The notes under the pieces were generated by a model that made no database searches, was not told the origin of the DNA, and saw only the letters and a list, made by a program, of their open reading frames with translations. The translations under genes were made by a program, and so were the position numbers. Of a stretch of DNA of 54,124 nt, positions 47,730 through 54,124 are shown piece after piece. This DNA is from Bradyrhizobium centrolobii (GTDB lineage: Bacteria; Pseudomonadota; Alphaproteobacteria; Rhizobiales; Xanthobacteraceae), in NCBI RefSeq assembly GCF_001641635.1, contig NZ_LUUB01000080.1, positions 32,926 through 87,049 of the forward strand. The letters run 5' to 3'. Position 1 is the stretch's first letter. Every line of letters begins with the position of its first letter.

Positions 47730-48125
47730 CTACGTCGCGCCCAACCGCTTGTTGAACAGCTCGACATTGACGAGACCGCGGGCGTGGCGGCCCTCGCCGA
47801 GCTTGCGCGTGCCCTCGAACGCCTCGACCTCGAAACGGATGATGCGGCGCTCGACGGCGACCACCTTCGCAGTGGTCCGCACTGTCGCGCCGACGAGGGC
47901 TGCTGCAAGATGGCGGATGTCGACCTCGGTGCCGACCGTGACCCAGCCCGGCTGAAGCGCAGAGCGGATCGCATCGCCCGAGGTCATCTCCATCTCCAGG
48001 ATCATCATCGGCGTCGCATAGACCATCGGCATGCCCGGAACGAAATGCCCGACCGTGCGCTCCACTGGGACCACCAGGCTGCGCTCGGCGCTCATGCCGA
48101 CAGTAATGAAGTCGCGTGCGTCCAT
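47730..48125 (-). CDS. Thioesterase, FlK-like hot-dog fold
   Basis: A 131-residue hot-dog-fold protein: ERTVGHFVPGMPMVYATPMMILEMEMTSGDAIRSALQPGWVTVGTEVDIRHLAAALVG in parts matches FlK (fluoroacetyl-CoA thioesterase) relatives, with the catalytic Thr/Glu/His set plausible in TPMMILEME and DIRHL. The C-terminal strands IIRFEVEAFEGTRKLGEGRHARGLVNV close the fold. Known FlK members hydrolyse fluoroacetyl-CoA; most homologues act on other acyl-CoAs. Substrate unknown. Confidence 0.88.
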   Translation of the reverse strand: MDARDFITVGMSAERSLVVPVERTVGHFVPGMPMVYATPMMILEMEMTSGDAIRSALQPGWVTVGTEVDIRHLAAALVGATVRTTAKVVAVERRIIRFEVEAFEGTRKLGEGRHARGLVNVELFNKRLGAT

Positions 48126-48140
48126 GCTGCCTCACACACA

Positions 48141-48300
48141 GTGTCGTCCCGGACAAGCCAAGCGCAGATCCGGGACCTCCGCGCGAGCGCTCGCGCTCGT
48201 CGCGATAACCACAGGGCATGGTTTGGCGAAGACTCGGGGCTATCAGCTCGCGCCCACAACCGCTCCCTGGGGTTGGGTCCCGGCTTTCGCCGGGACGACG
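48141..48300. repeat. Palindromic intergenic element, family C
   Basis: gtgtcgtcccggacaagcc on the left and gtcccggctttcgccgggacgacg on the right; the interior has tttggcgaagactcg, as in the copy at 6940-7066, and cgctccctggggttggg. Confidence 0.8.
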
Positions 48301-48343
48301 GCTGTGATTGCTTCTGCAGCTGGGCTTATTGCTGCAGCCGAAA

Positions 48344-48547
48344 CTATTTCTTCGCCGCGGCGGCGCGCTCCACAAAAGTCTTGCCGCCCTTCATCTTGTG
48401 GCGAAGCGGAGCTTCGTTGATCTGGATGACGACGGCATCGGCATCGACGCCGAGATTCTTCACCAGCGCTTGCGTAATGTCGCGCATCATGCCGGCCTTC
48501 TGTTCGTCGGTGCGGCCTTCGGCCATGCTGATGGTGATCTCAGGCAT
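48344..48547 (-). CDS. 4-oxalocrotonate tautomerase family protein
   Basis: A 67-residue tautomerase: MPEITISMAEGRTDEQKAGMMRDITQALVKNLGVDADAVVIQINE. The catalytic Pro follows the initiator Met. The rest (KMKGGKTFVERAAAAKK) is the usual C-terminal tail. These small proteins form hexamers and ketonise enols in aromatic degradation, but many have other or unknown substrates. The ATG at 48547 restores the standard length; upstream in-frame starts lie in repeat sequence. Confidence 0.92.
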   Translation of the reverse strand: MPEITISMAEGRTDEQKAGMMRDITQALVKNLGVDADAVVIQINEAPLRHKMKGGKTFVERAAAAKK

Positions 48548-48624
48548 CGTCTTCTCCCTGCTGCTCTCGCGATGACCAGGCACACCCCGGCCATTCATGA
48601 TCGTGCACATCAAACAGGACGTAG

Positions 48625-48652
48625 ATGCCCGGGACAAGCCCGGGCATGACGA
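48625..48652. repeat. Half copy of palindromic family D
   Basis: atgcccgggacaagcccgggcatgacg is the hairpin end of the family D elements. It lies between the tautomerase and hisS. Confidence 0.7.
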
Positions 48653-48665
48653 TCCCACCGAATGG

Positions 48666-50246
48666 CTAGCCCCAGCTCACGTCATGGCGCGCCAGCACTT
48701 CGCGCACTTTTGTGACGAGGTCGGCCTCGCTGCATGAGAACTGCGCCGGGCGGCTCTCGCGCCATTCCTGGTTGGAGGCGATGGCAGCGGCCGCTTTCGC
48801 GCCCTCGATCAGATCCTTGATCTGGACCTCGCCGCGCGCCTTTTCATCAGAACCCTGGATGATCACGCAGGGCGCATTGCGGCGATCGGCATATTTGAGC
48901 TGGTTGCCCATGTTCTTGGGATTGCCGAGATAGAGCTCGGCGCGGATACCGGCGGCCCGCAAGGTCGCGACCATCTTCTGATAGTCGGCGACGCGGTCGC
49001 GATCGAACACGGTGACGACCACGGGACCGAATTCAGGCCGCGTGTCGAGTTTGCCGAGCAGCGTCAGCGCAGCCTGGAGCCGCGACACGCCGATGGAGAA
49101 ACCGGTCGCCGGCACCGGCTCGCCGCGGAAGCGAGAGACCAAACCGTCGTAGCGCCCGCCACCGCCAACCGAGCCGAAGCGCACCGGGCGACCCTTCTCG
49201 TCCTTGGTGTCGAGCAGCAGTTCAACTTCATAGACGGGGCCGGTGTAGTATTCGAGGCCACGCACGACGGAGGGATCGATCTTGATGCGATCGGGACCAT
49301 AGCCCGCGGCGCTAACCAGCTCTGCTATATCCTTCAGTTCATTCAGTCCTTGCCGCGCCAATTCGTTGTGACCAAATCGATCCAACAGCACCCTCAGCAT
49401 ATCGGACTGCGCGTAGGACAGTGGCATGGCATCGCCCGCCGCAAGTGCACCGCCGTTCACCTGCGCACTCTCGGGAGGGGCACTCGTCGTAGCGGAGACA
49501 AAGACGAAGTCGACAATTCCTTGGATCTGCGACGAATCCAGTCCCGCGCCCTTCGTGAAATCGCCGCTTTCATCTTTGCGGCCTTCACCCAACAACTCTC
49601 GTACACCCGGCAAACCCAACCGATCGAGCTTATCGACGGCGCGCAGGACTGTGAGCCGGCGACCGGCGTTCTCGTTCCCACCGAGCCCGATGCTCTCCAT
49701 CACGCCATCGAGCACCTTGCGGTTGTTCACCTTCACCACATACTGGCCGCGCGCGATCCCGAGCGCCTCCATCGTATCGGCGGCCATCATGCAGATCTCG
49801 GCATCGGCGGCCGGCGTCGCCGAGCCCACCGTATCCGCGTCGAACTGCATGAACTGGCGGAAGCGGCCCGGGCCGGGCTTTTCGTTGCGGAAGACGTAGC
49901 CGGCGCGGTAACTGCGATAGGGCTTTGGCAGCGTGTCGAAATTCTCGGCGACGTAGCGCGCGAGCGGCGCGGTGAGGTCGTAGCGCAAGGAAATCCACTG
50001 CTCGTCATCATCCTGGAACGAGAACACGCCCTCATTCGGACGGTCCTGGTCGGGCAGGAACTTGCCGAGCGCATCGGTGAATTCCATCGCTGGCGTTTCC
50101 ACGGGCTCGAACCCGTAGAGCTCGTAGACGGCGCGGATCTTCTCGACCATCTGGCGCGTCGCCCGGATCGCGGCGGGATCGCGATCCTCGAGCCCGCGCG
50201 GCAGGCGCGCCTTCAGTTTCTGGGGTTTTTTGGATTTCTCGGCCAT
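48666..50246 (-). CDS. hisS: Histidyl-tRNA synthetase
   Basis: A 526-residue class II synthetase. Motif 2 region RNEKPGPGRFRQFMQFDADTVGS, the histidine-specific VVRGLEYYTGPVYEVEL, and the class II motif 3 ATGFSIGVSRLQAAL are present, as is the C-terminal anticodon-binding domain (FGPVVVTVFDRDRVADYQKMV). N-terminal KKPQKLKARLPRGLEDRDPAA is the usual alphaproteobacterial head. It is longer than E. coli HisRS (424) by internal and terminal segments usual in this group. Nucleotides 49321-49380 and 49501-49620, near residues 210-310, are of lower G+C than the rest. Confidence 0.97.
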   Translation of the reverse strand: MAEKSKKPQKLKARLPRGLEDRDPAAIRATRQMVEKIRAVYELYGFEPVETPAMEFTDALGKFLPDQDRPNEGVFSFQDDDEQWISLRYDLTAPLARYVAENFDTLPKPYRSYRAGYVFRNEKPGPGRFRQFMQFDADTVGSATPAADAEICMMAADTMEALGIARGQYVVKVNNRKVLDGVMESIGLGGNENAGRRLTVLRAVDKLDRLGLPGVRELLGEGRKDESGDFTKGAGLDSSQIQGIVDFVFVSATTSAPPESAQVNGGALAAGDAMPLSYAQSDMLRVLLDRFGHNELARQGLNELKDIAELVSAAGYGPDRIKIDPSVVRGLEYYTGPVYEVELLLDTKDEKGRPVRFGSVGGGGRYDGLVSRFRGEPVPATGFSIGVSRLQAALTLLGKLDTRPEFGPVVVTVFDRDRVADYQKMVATLRAAGIRAELYLGNPKNMGNQLKYADRRNAPCVIIQGSDEKARGEVQIKDLIEGAKAAAAIASNQEWRESRPAQFSCSEADLVTKVREVLARHDVSWG

Positions 50247-50289
50247 GCGCGGCGTTTACCAGCCGACGCGCGGTGCGGCAACCGCTGCC

Positions 50290-50464
50290 TTTCACCCTCT
50301 CCGCTTGTGGGAGAGGGTGGCTTCGCAGCAGGCGAAGCCTGGTGAGGGGTCTCTCTCCGCGGAGACAGACCCTGATCCGGCGCCGTAGCCGAAGCTTTGC
50401 TTCGGCATTCGCTCAGGAACGGCGGCCGAAGGCCGCCTATGCCACCTTCTCCCACAAGGGGATT
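50290..50464. repeat. Palindromic element, family F variant
   Basis: ctttcaccctctccgcttgtgggagaggg left and ccttctcccacaagggg right, with gaagctttgcttc and ggcggccgaaggccgcc hairpins inside. It fills the hisS-aminotransferase gap. Confidence 0.7.
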
Positions 50465-50470
50465 CTTCCC

Positions 50471-51361
50471 TTACGCCGCCGCCTGCTTGCCCTTGGGCTG
50501 CACTTCCGCGGCGTAGTCCCGCATCAACTGTTCGGAGATCGCGCCCGGCGTGAACTTCCACGCGGCGATCTCGGAGACCGGGGTGACCTCGGCGGCGGAG
50601 CCGGTGATGAAGCACTCGGTGAATCCGTCGAGCTCCTTCGGCATGATCCGCCGCTCGACCACCTCGATGCCGCGGCGCTTGGCCAGCTCGATCACGGCTG
50701 CGCGCGTGATGCCGGGCAGGAAACAGTCTGCGATAGGCGTGTGCAGCTTGCCGTCGCGCACGAAGAAGATGTTGGCGCCGGTGCATTCGGCCACCCGGCC
50801 CTCCCAGTCCAGCATCATCGCATCCGCGTAGCCCTTCCGTTCGGCCTTGTGCTTGGAGATCGTGCAGATCATGTAGAGGCCGCTCGCCTTGGCGAGCGCG
50901 GGGATCGTGCGCGGATCGGGGCGGCGATACTCCGCAAGATCGATGCGGATGCCTTTCAGCCTCTCGGCCGGATCGAAATAGCTCGGCCAGGTCCAGGCCG
51001 CGATGGCCAGATGGATGGTGTTGTCCGGCGCCGAGACGCCCATCATCTCCGAGCCGCGCCAGGCGATCGGGCGGAGATAGGCGTTCGGCAGGCCGTTGCT
51101 GTTGATCACGAGCTGTTTTGCTGCATCGATCTCGGCGACCGAATAGGGAATCTCGAAATCGAGGATGTTGGCCGAGGCCTTCAGCCGCGCGGAATGCGCG
51201 GTGCTCTTGAACACCCGCCCGCCATAGGCGCGCTCGCCCTCGAACACGCAGCTTGCATAATGCAGGCCATGGGTCAGCACATGCACATTGGCCTCCTTCC
51301 ACGGCACGAGCTTGCCGTCGAACCAGATGACGCCGTCGATGTTGTCGAATGAAACTCCCAT
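50471..51361 (-). CDS. ilvE: Branched-chain amino acid aminotransferase (class IV)
   Basis: A 296-residue PLP enzyme of the class IV fold. VIWFDGKLVPWKEANVHVLTHGLHYASCVFEG is the family start and PALAKASGLYMICT supplies the PLP Lys (K158). DAMMLDWEGRVAECTGANIFFVRDGKLHTP is the PLP phosphate contact, and ITRAAVIELAKRRGIEVVERR the following region. It interconverts Leu/Ile/Val and their keto acids with glutamate. A second, longer branched-chain aminotransferase lies upstream on the same strand, so function could be divided between them. Confidence 0.94.
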   Translation of the reverse strand: MGVSFDNIDGVIWFDGKLVPWKEANVHVLTHGLHYASCVFEGERAYGGRVFKSTAHSARLKASANILDFEIPYSVAEIDAAKQLVINSNGLPNAYLRPIAWRGSEMMGVSAPDNTIHLAIAAWTWPSYFDPAERLKGIRIDLAEYRRPDPRTIPALAKASGLYMICTISKHKAERKGYADAMMLDWEGRVAECTGANIFFVRDGKLHTPIADCFLPGITRAAVIELAKRRGIEVVERRIMPKELDGFTECFITGSAAEVTPVSEIAAWKFTPGAISEQLMRDYAAEVQPKGKQAAA

Positions 51362-51494
51362 GGCTCTCTCCCGGTGCTGTTGAATTTTCCGCGCACGCGG
51401 CCGCGCGCGCGTCTCGGCGAGACGCGTGCCGTCCGTGCTTCAATCAGGAAATCTTAGTCAGTCGCAGGAGCGGCGGCGTAATGCCGCCGCCCGG

Positions 51495-52577
51495 CTACAC
51501 GACCGTCTTGATCCAGTTATGCGGATCGTTGGTCCGGCCGTACTGGATGTCGACGAGCTGCTTGCGCAGCCCCATGGCGACCGGGCCGGCCGCGCCGCCA
51601 TTGATGACGAAATCGCCGCTCACCGAGCGCACCTTGCCGATCGGCGAGATCACGGCCGCCGTTCCGCAGGCGAAGGCCTCCTTCAGCTTGCCGCTCGCGG
51701 CATCCTTGCGCCACTGGTCGATCGTGTAGGGCTCCTCGCGCACCGGCGTGCCGGCATCCTTGGCCAGCGCAATGATCGAGTCGCGGGTGATGCCCGGCAG
51801 GATCGTGCCAAGCGGCGGCGTGAGCAGCGAGCCGTCCTCGAACACGAAGAAGACGTTCATGCCGCCGAGCTCCTCGATGTAGCGGCGCTCGACCGCATCG
51901 AGGAAGACGACCTGGTCGCAGCCGTGCGTGATGGCCTCGGCCTGCGCGCGCAGGCTCGCGGCGTAATTGCCGCCGCATTTGACGGCGCCGGTGCCGCCGA
52001 CCGCGGCACGTGTGTAGTTCTCCGACACCCAGATCGACACCGGCGCAGGGCCGCCCTTGAAATAGGAGCCGACCGGCGAGGCGATGACCGCGAAGATGTA
52101 TTCGGCGGACGGCTTCACGCCGAGGAAGGTCTCACTCGCGATCATGAAGGGCCGCAAATAGAGGCTGCCCTCGCCGCCCGGTATCCACGCGCGGTCGATG
52201 CGCACGACCTGCTCGATCGCTTCGATGAAGACGTCTTCGGGCAGCGGCGCCATGGCCATGCGTTCGGCCGAGGCCTTGAAGCGCCGCGCATTGGCGTCTG
52301 GACGGAACAGGTTCACGCCGCCATCGTCGCGCCTGTAGGCCTTGAGGCCCTCAAAGATCTCCTGCGCGTAGTGCAGAACCGCACCGGCGGGATCGAGCTG
52401 GAAATTGGTGCGCGCCTCGACGCGCGCGTCATGCCAGCCGCCCTTGGCCTGGTTGTAGCGGACGATCGCCATGTGATCGGTGAAGACCCGCCCGAAGCCG
52501 GGGTCCACGAGCTTGGCCACGCGGTCCTTCTCGGAAGTCGGATTTGCGGCGGGCTGGATCTCGAATTTCATGCTCAT
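51495..52577 (-). CDS. ilvE: Branched-chain amino acid aminotransferase, long type
   Basis: A 360-residue class IV aminotransferase of the longer BCAT subgroup (as in mammals and Bacillus YwaA/YbgE). Domain landmarks: GRVFTDHMAIVRYNQAKGGW, LHYAQEIFEGLKAYRRDDGG, GTGAVKCGGNYAASL with PLP Lys200, and LGGMNVFFVFEDGSLLTPPLG and KEAFACGTAAVISPIG. It precedes the second ilvE at 50471 by about 133 bases on the same strand. Same reaction; which one dominates in biosynthesis or catabolism is unknown. Confidence 0.95.
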   Translation of the reverse strand: MSMKFEIQPAANPTSEKDRVAKLVDPGFGRVFTDHMAIVRYNQAKGGWHDARVEARTNFQLDPAGAVLHYAQEIFEGLKAYRRDDGGVNLFRPDANARRFKASAERMAMAPLPEDVFIEAIEQVVRIDRAWIPGGEGSLYLRPFMIASETFLGVKPSAEYIFAVIASPVGSYFKGGPAPVSIWVSENYTRAAVGGTGAVKCGGNYAASLRAQAEAITHGCDQVVFLDAVERRYIEELGGMNVFFVFEDGSLLTPPLGTILPGITRDSIIALAKDAGTPVREEPYTIDQWRKDAASGKLKEAFACGTAAVISPIGKVRSVSGDFVINGGAAGPVAMGLRKQLVDIQYGRTNDPHNWIKTVV

Positions 52578-52931
52578 TTCCTTGCCTCCCGCTGTCGGAA
52601 TCGGCGCGATTTATGGCGCCGGCCTGCCTCTATACGGGCCTGCTGGCTTACTTGGGTTCGGGCTGGAACACCGCCAGCCTTGTTACGGCCGGTTTCCGTG
52701 GCCAGCATGCCGCGGAGGACATGCTTTTGCGGAAGGCGGAAGTCCAGTATGTTTTGCCGAAATGCCGCTCGACAATCGCACGGTAGATCTGATCGGCCGT
52801 CGCCACCTGTCCGGCTATTCCCGGCCGACTTGGACGATGCCACCCGGCGCGAAACGACCTAATATTTCGTGCTGGCTGATCGTTTTGTAACATTGAACCC
52901 AAGATACGTCAATATGCCTGACATAAATTTC
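52578..52931. other. Divergent intergenic region before the MarR gene
   Basis: No convincing gene. An in-frame plus-strand ORF (ATG 52616, ending 52786) encodes about 56 residues of no recognised family. The last 80 bases are AT-rich and carry TGACATAAATTTCATGACA at 52919-52937, an imperfect palindrome overlapping the candidate MarR starts. Promoters of both neighbours are expected here. Confidence 0.6.
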
Positions 52932-53456
52932 ATGACATCCTCTCATGACACGACCGAGCCCAGGCCGGCGGCGTCCGATGGAGGCAATTTGCGCTGGGAT
53001 ATCATCGAGCTCCTGTTCTTCGCCTATCGCGATTTCGTTGGCGATCCCGACCAGGAACTGGAGGCGTTCGGCTTCGGCCGGGCCCATCACCGCGTCATGC
53101 ACTTCGTCTATCGCTATCCCGGCCTGAAGGTCGCCGACCTGCTCGACGTCCTGCGCATCACCAAGCAGTCGCTTGGGCGTGTGCTCAAGCAGCTTCTGGA
53201 CGAGGGCTACATCGTGCAGAAGACCGGCGACAACGACCGACGCCAACGCCTGCTCTACGCGACGCCCAAGGGCGAGGCGCTGGTGCAGAAGCTCGCAGGA
53301 CTGCAGACCACGCGGATCACCAAGGCTCTCGCCGAGATGGGTCCGCAGGATGCGGAGACCGTCAAGCGCTTCCTGCGCGCGATGATCGACCGCGACGATC
53401 CGGACAAGGTGCTCGAGACGATCTTCGCTTCCGTCAATCAAGACGCAAAGGAGTGA
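52932..53456 (+). CDS. MarR-family transcriptional regulator
   Basis: A 174-residue winged-helix regulator: LRWDIIELLFFAYRDFVGDPDQEL (dimer helix), RAHHRVMHFVYRYPGLKVADLLDVLRITKQSLGRVLKQLLDEGYIVQKTG (HTH) and the wing DNDRRQRLLYATPKG. Start 52932 is preferred; 52914 and 52869 are possible. The stop is two bases before a response-regulator gene, whose ribosome site AAGGAG lies inside the MarR end, so the two genes form a transcription and probably translation unit. Ligand unknown. Confidence 0.93.
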   Translation: MTSSHDTTEPRPAASDGGNLRWDIIELLFFAYRDFVGDPDQELEAFGFGRAHHRVMHFVYRYPGLKVADLLDVLRITKQSLGRVLKQLLDEGYIVQKTGDNDRRQRLLYATPKGEALVQKLAGLQTTRITKALAEMGPQDAETVKRFLRAMIDRDDPDKVLETIFASVNQDAKE

Positions 53457-53458
53457 AC

Positions 53459-54124
53459 GTGCCGCTCGCTGCCACCCTCGCCCGCCCGCCGGCACAGCCT
53501 GCCGACGATGCTCCGCATCTCCTGCTGGTCGACGACGACCGCCGCATCCGCGATCTGTTGTCGCGCTTTCTCGCCGGCGAAGGCTATCGCGTCACCACCG
53601 CGGCGAGCGCCAGCGATGCGCGCTCGAAGCTTCTGGGGCTGCATTTCGATCTCTTGATCCTCGACGTCATGATGCCCGGCGAGACCGGTTTCGACCTCGC
53701 CCGCTTCATCCGCCAGTCCTCCTCGGTGCCGATCGTGATGCTGACGGCGCGGCACGGGGCGGAAGCCCGCATCGAAGGTCTTCAGATCGGCGCCGATGAC
53801 TACGTGGCCAAACCGTTCGAGCCGCGCGAGCTCGCGCTGCGCATCAACAACATCCTCAAGCGCGCCGCGCCTCCGCCGCAGGCCGCGACGCTAGAGAAGA
53901 TCGCGTTCGGTCCTTACGTCTTCCACCTCGATCGCGGTGAATTGCGCCAGGGCGAGGAAGTCATTCACCTGACCGACCGTGAGCGGGAGATGCTGCGGAT
54001 CCTCTCGGTAACGCCCGGCGAAACCGTGCCGCGCAGCGCGCTCACCGGCGATGGCAGCGTGAACGAGCGCGCCGTCGACGTGCAGATCAACCGCCTGCGG
54101 CGCAAGATCGAGATCGACCCCGCC
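53459..54124 (+). CDS. OmpR-family response regulator, truncated by window end
   Basis: A GTG start at 53459 with GGAG four bases upstream. Receiver domain from about residue 20: LLLVDDDRRIRDLL with the acidic pair, phospho-acceptor Asp69 in FDLLILDVMMPGETGFDLA, the Thr in IVMLTAR and Lys in YVAKPFEPREL. The OmpR/PhoB winged helix begins near residue 140 and is visible as LTDREREMLRILS and AVDVQINRLRRKIEID. About 222 codons are inside the window; the C-terminus and any sensor kinase lie beyond it. Output targets unknown. Confidence 0.94.
   Translation, partial: MPLAATLARPPAQPADDAPHLLLVDDDRRIRDLLSRFLAGEGYRVTTAASASDARSKLLGLHFDLLILDVMMPGETGFDLARFIRQSSSVPIVMLTARHGAEARIEGLQIGADDYVAKPFEPRELALRINNILKRAAPPPQAATLEKIAFGPYVFHLDRGELRQGEEVIHLTDREREMLRILSVTPGETVPRSALTGDGSVNERAVDVQINRLRRKIEIDPA

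Noticed and set aside
52544..52786. 80-codon plus-strand ORF between the aminotransferase and MarR genes
   Set aside because: Overlaps the aminotransferase start region; the part from 52616 is hydrophobic at its beginning but has no ribosome site or family, so not enough support.

Overview
The window is high-G+C alphaproteobacterial chromosome, most likely Bradyrhizobium or a close Nitrobacteraceae relative. This is inferred from strong third-position G/C bias, rhizobial gene neighbourhoods (ubiK, lgt-midA-pgeF, an FMN-riboswitch-controlled second lumazine synthase, a form I CO dehydrogenase cluster) and many copies of short palindromic intergenic elements of the kind common in that group. 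It is mostly housekeeping and conserved accessory sequence. No phage, transposase, tRNA, rRNA or CRISPR array was found.

Layout. 0.2-6.6 kb: two tiny membrane peptides, a membrane PAS protein without an output domain, a GNAT acetyltransferase, a candidate small RNA with a strong terminator, an aldo/keto reductase, an ABM-fold monooxygenase and a translationally coupled DUF1800/DUF1501 pair. 6.7-13.7 kb: a Cys-rich CWC protein, two glutathione S-transferases, a Tat-exported metallo-beta-lactamase-fold protein overlapping an SCO copper chaperone, a TauE/SafE permease, a LysR regulator and small proteins. 13.8-22.8 kb: a metallophosphoesterase, uvrB with long extensions, two SnoaL-like proteins, a secreted protein and several small proteins, two of them below 50 residues. 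23.1-33.5 kb: two MaoC-like proteins, ychF-pth-rplY, ubiK, a dienelactone hydrolase, lgt-midA-pgeF, a lipoprotein and prs. 33.7-35.8 kb: an overlapping zinc-peptidase/ATP-grasp ligase pair with no assigned function.

35.9-44.7 kb: a minus-strand CO dehydrogenase cluster in the order coxC, coxM-S-L, coxD-E-F-G. CoxL carries the form I active-site motif AYRCSFR with Cys385. CoxC is an MHYT-LytTR membrane regulator. Upstream of coxM lies an exact 12-bp direct repeat with a 21-bp period, the geometry LytTR proteins bind. I think this is the most interesting regulatory feature of the window. A palindromic element lies inside the operon between coxL and coxD.

44.8-54.1 kb: ribH behind an FMN riboswitch, a GANTC-rich (CcrM site) intergenic region before a YbjN-domain gene, proC, a thioesterase, a tautomerase, hisS, two adjacent branched-chain aminotransferases, and a MarR regulator followed two bases later by an OmpR-type response regulator cut by the window end.

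Large ORFs opposite or in other frames of these genes are coding-bias shadows and are left out. Palindromic elements are grouped here as families A to I by their end sequences; these are labels for this window, not published names.
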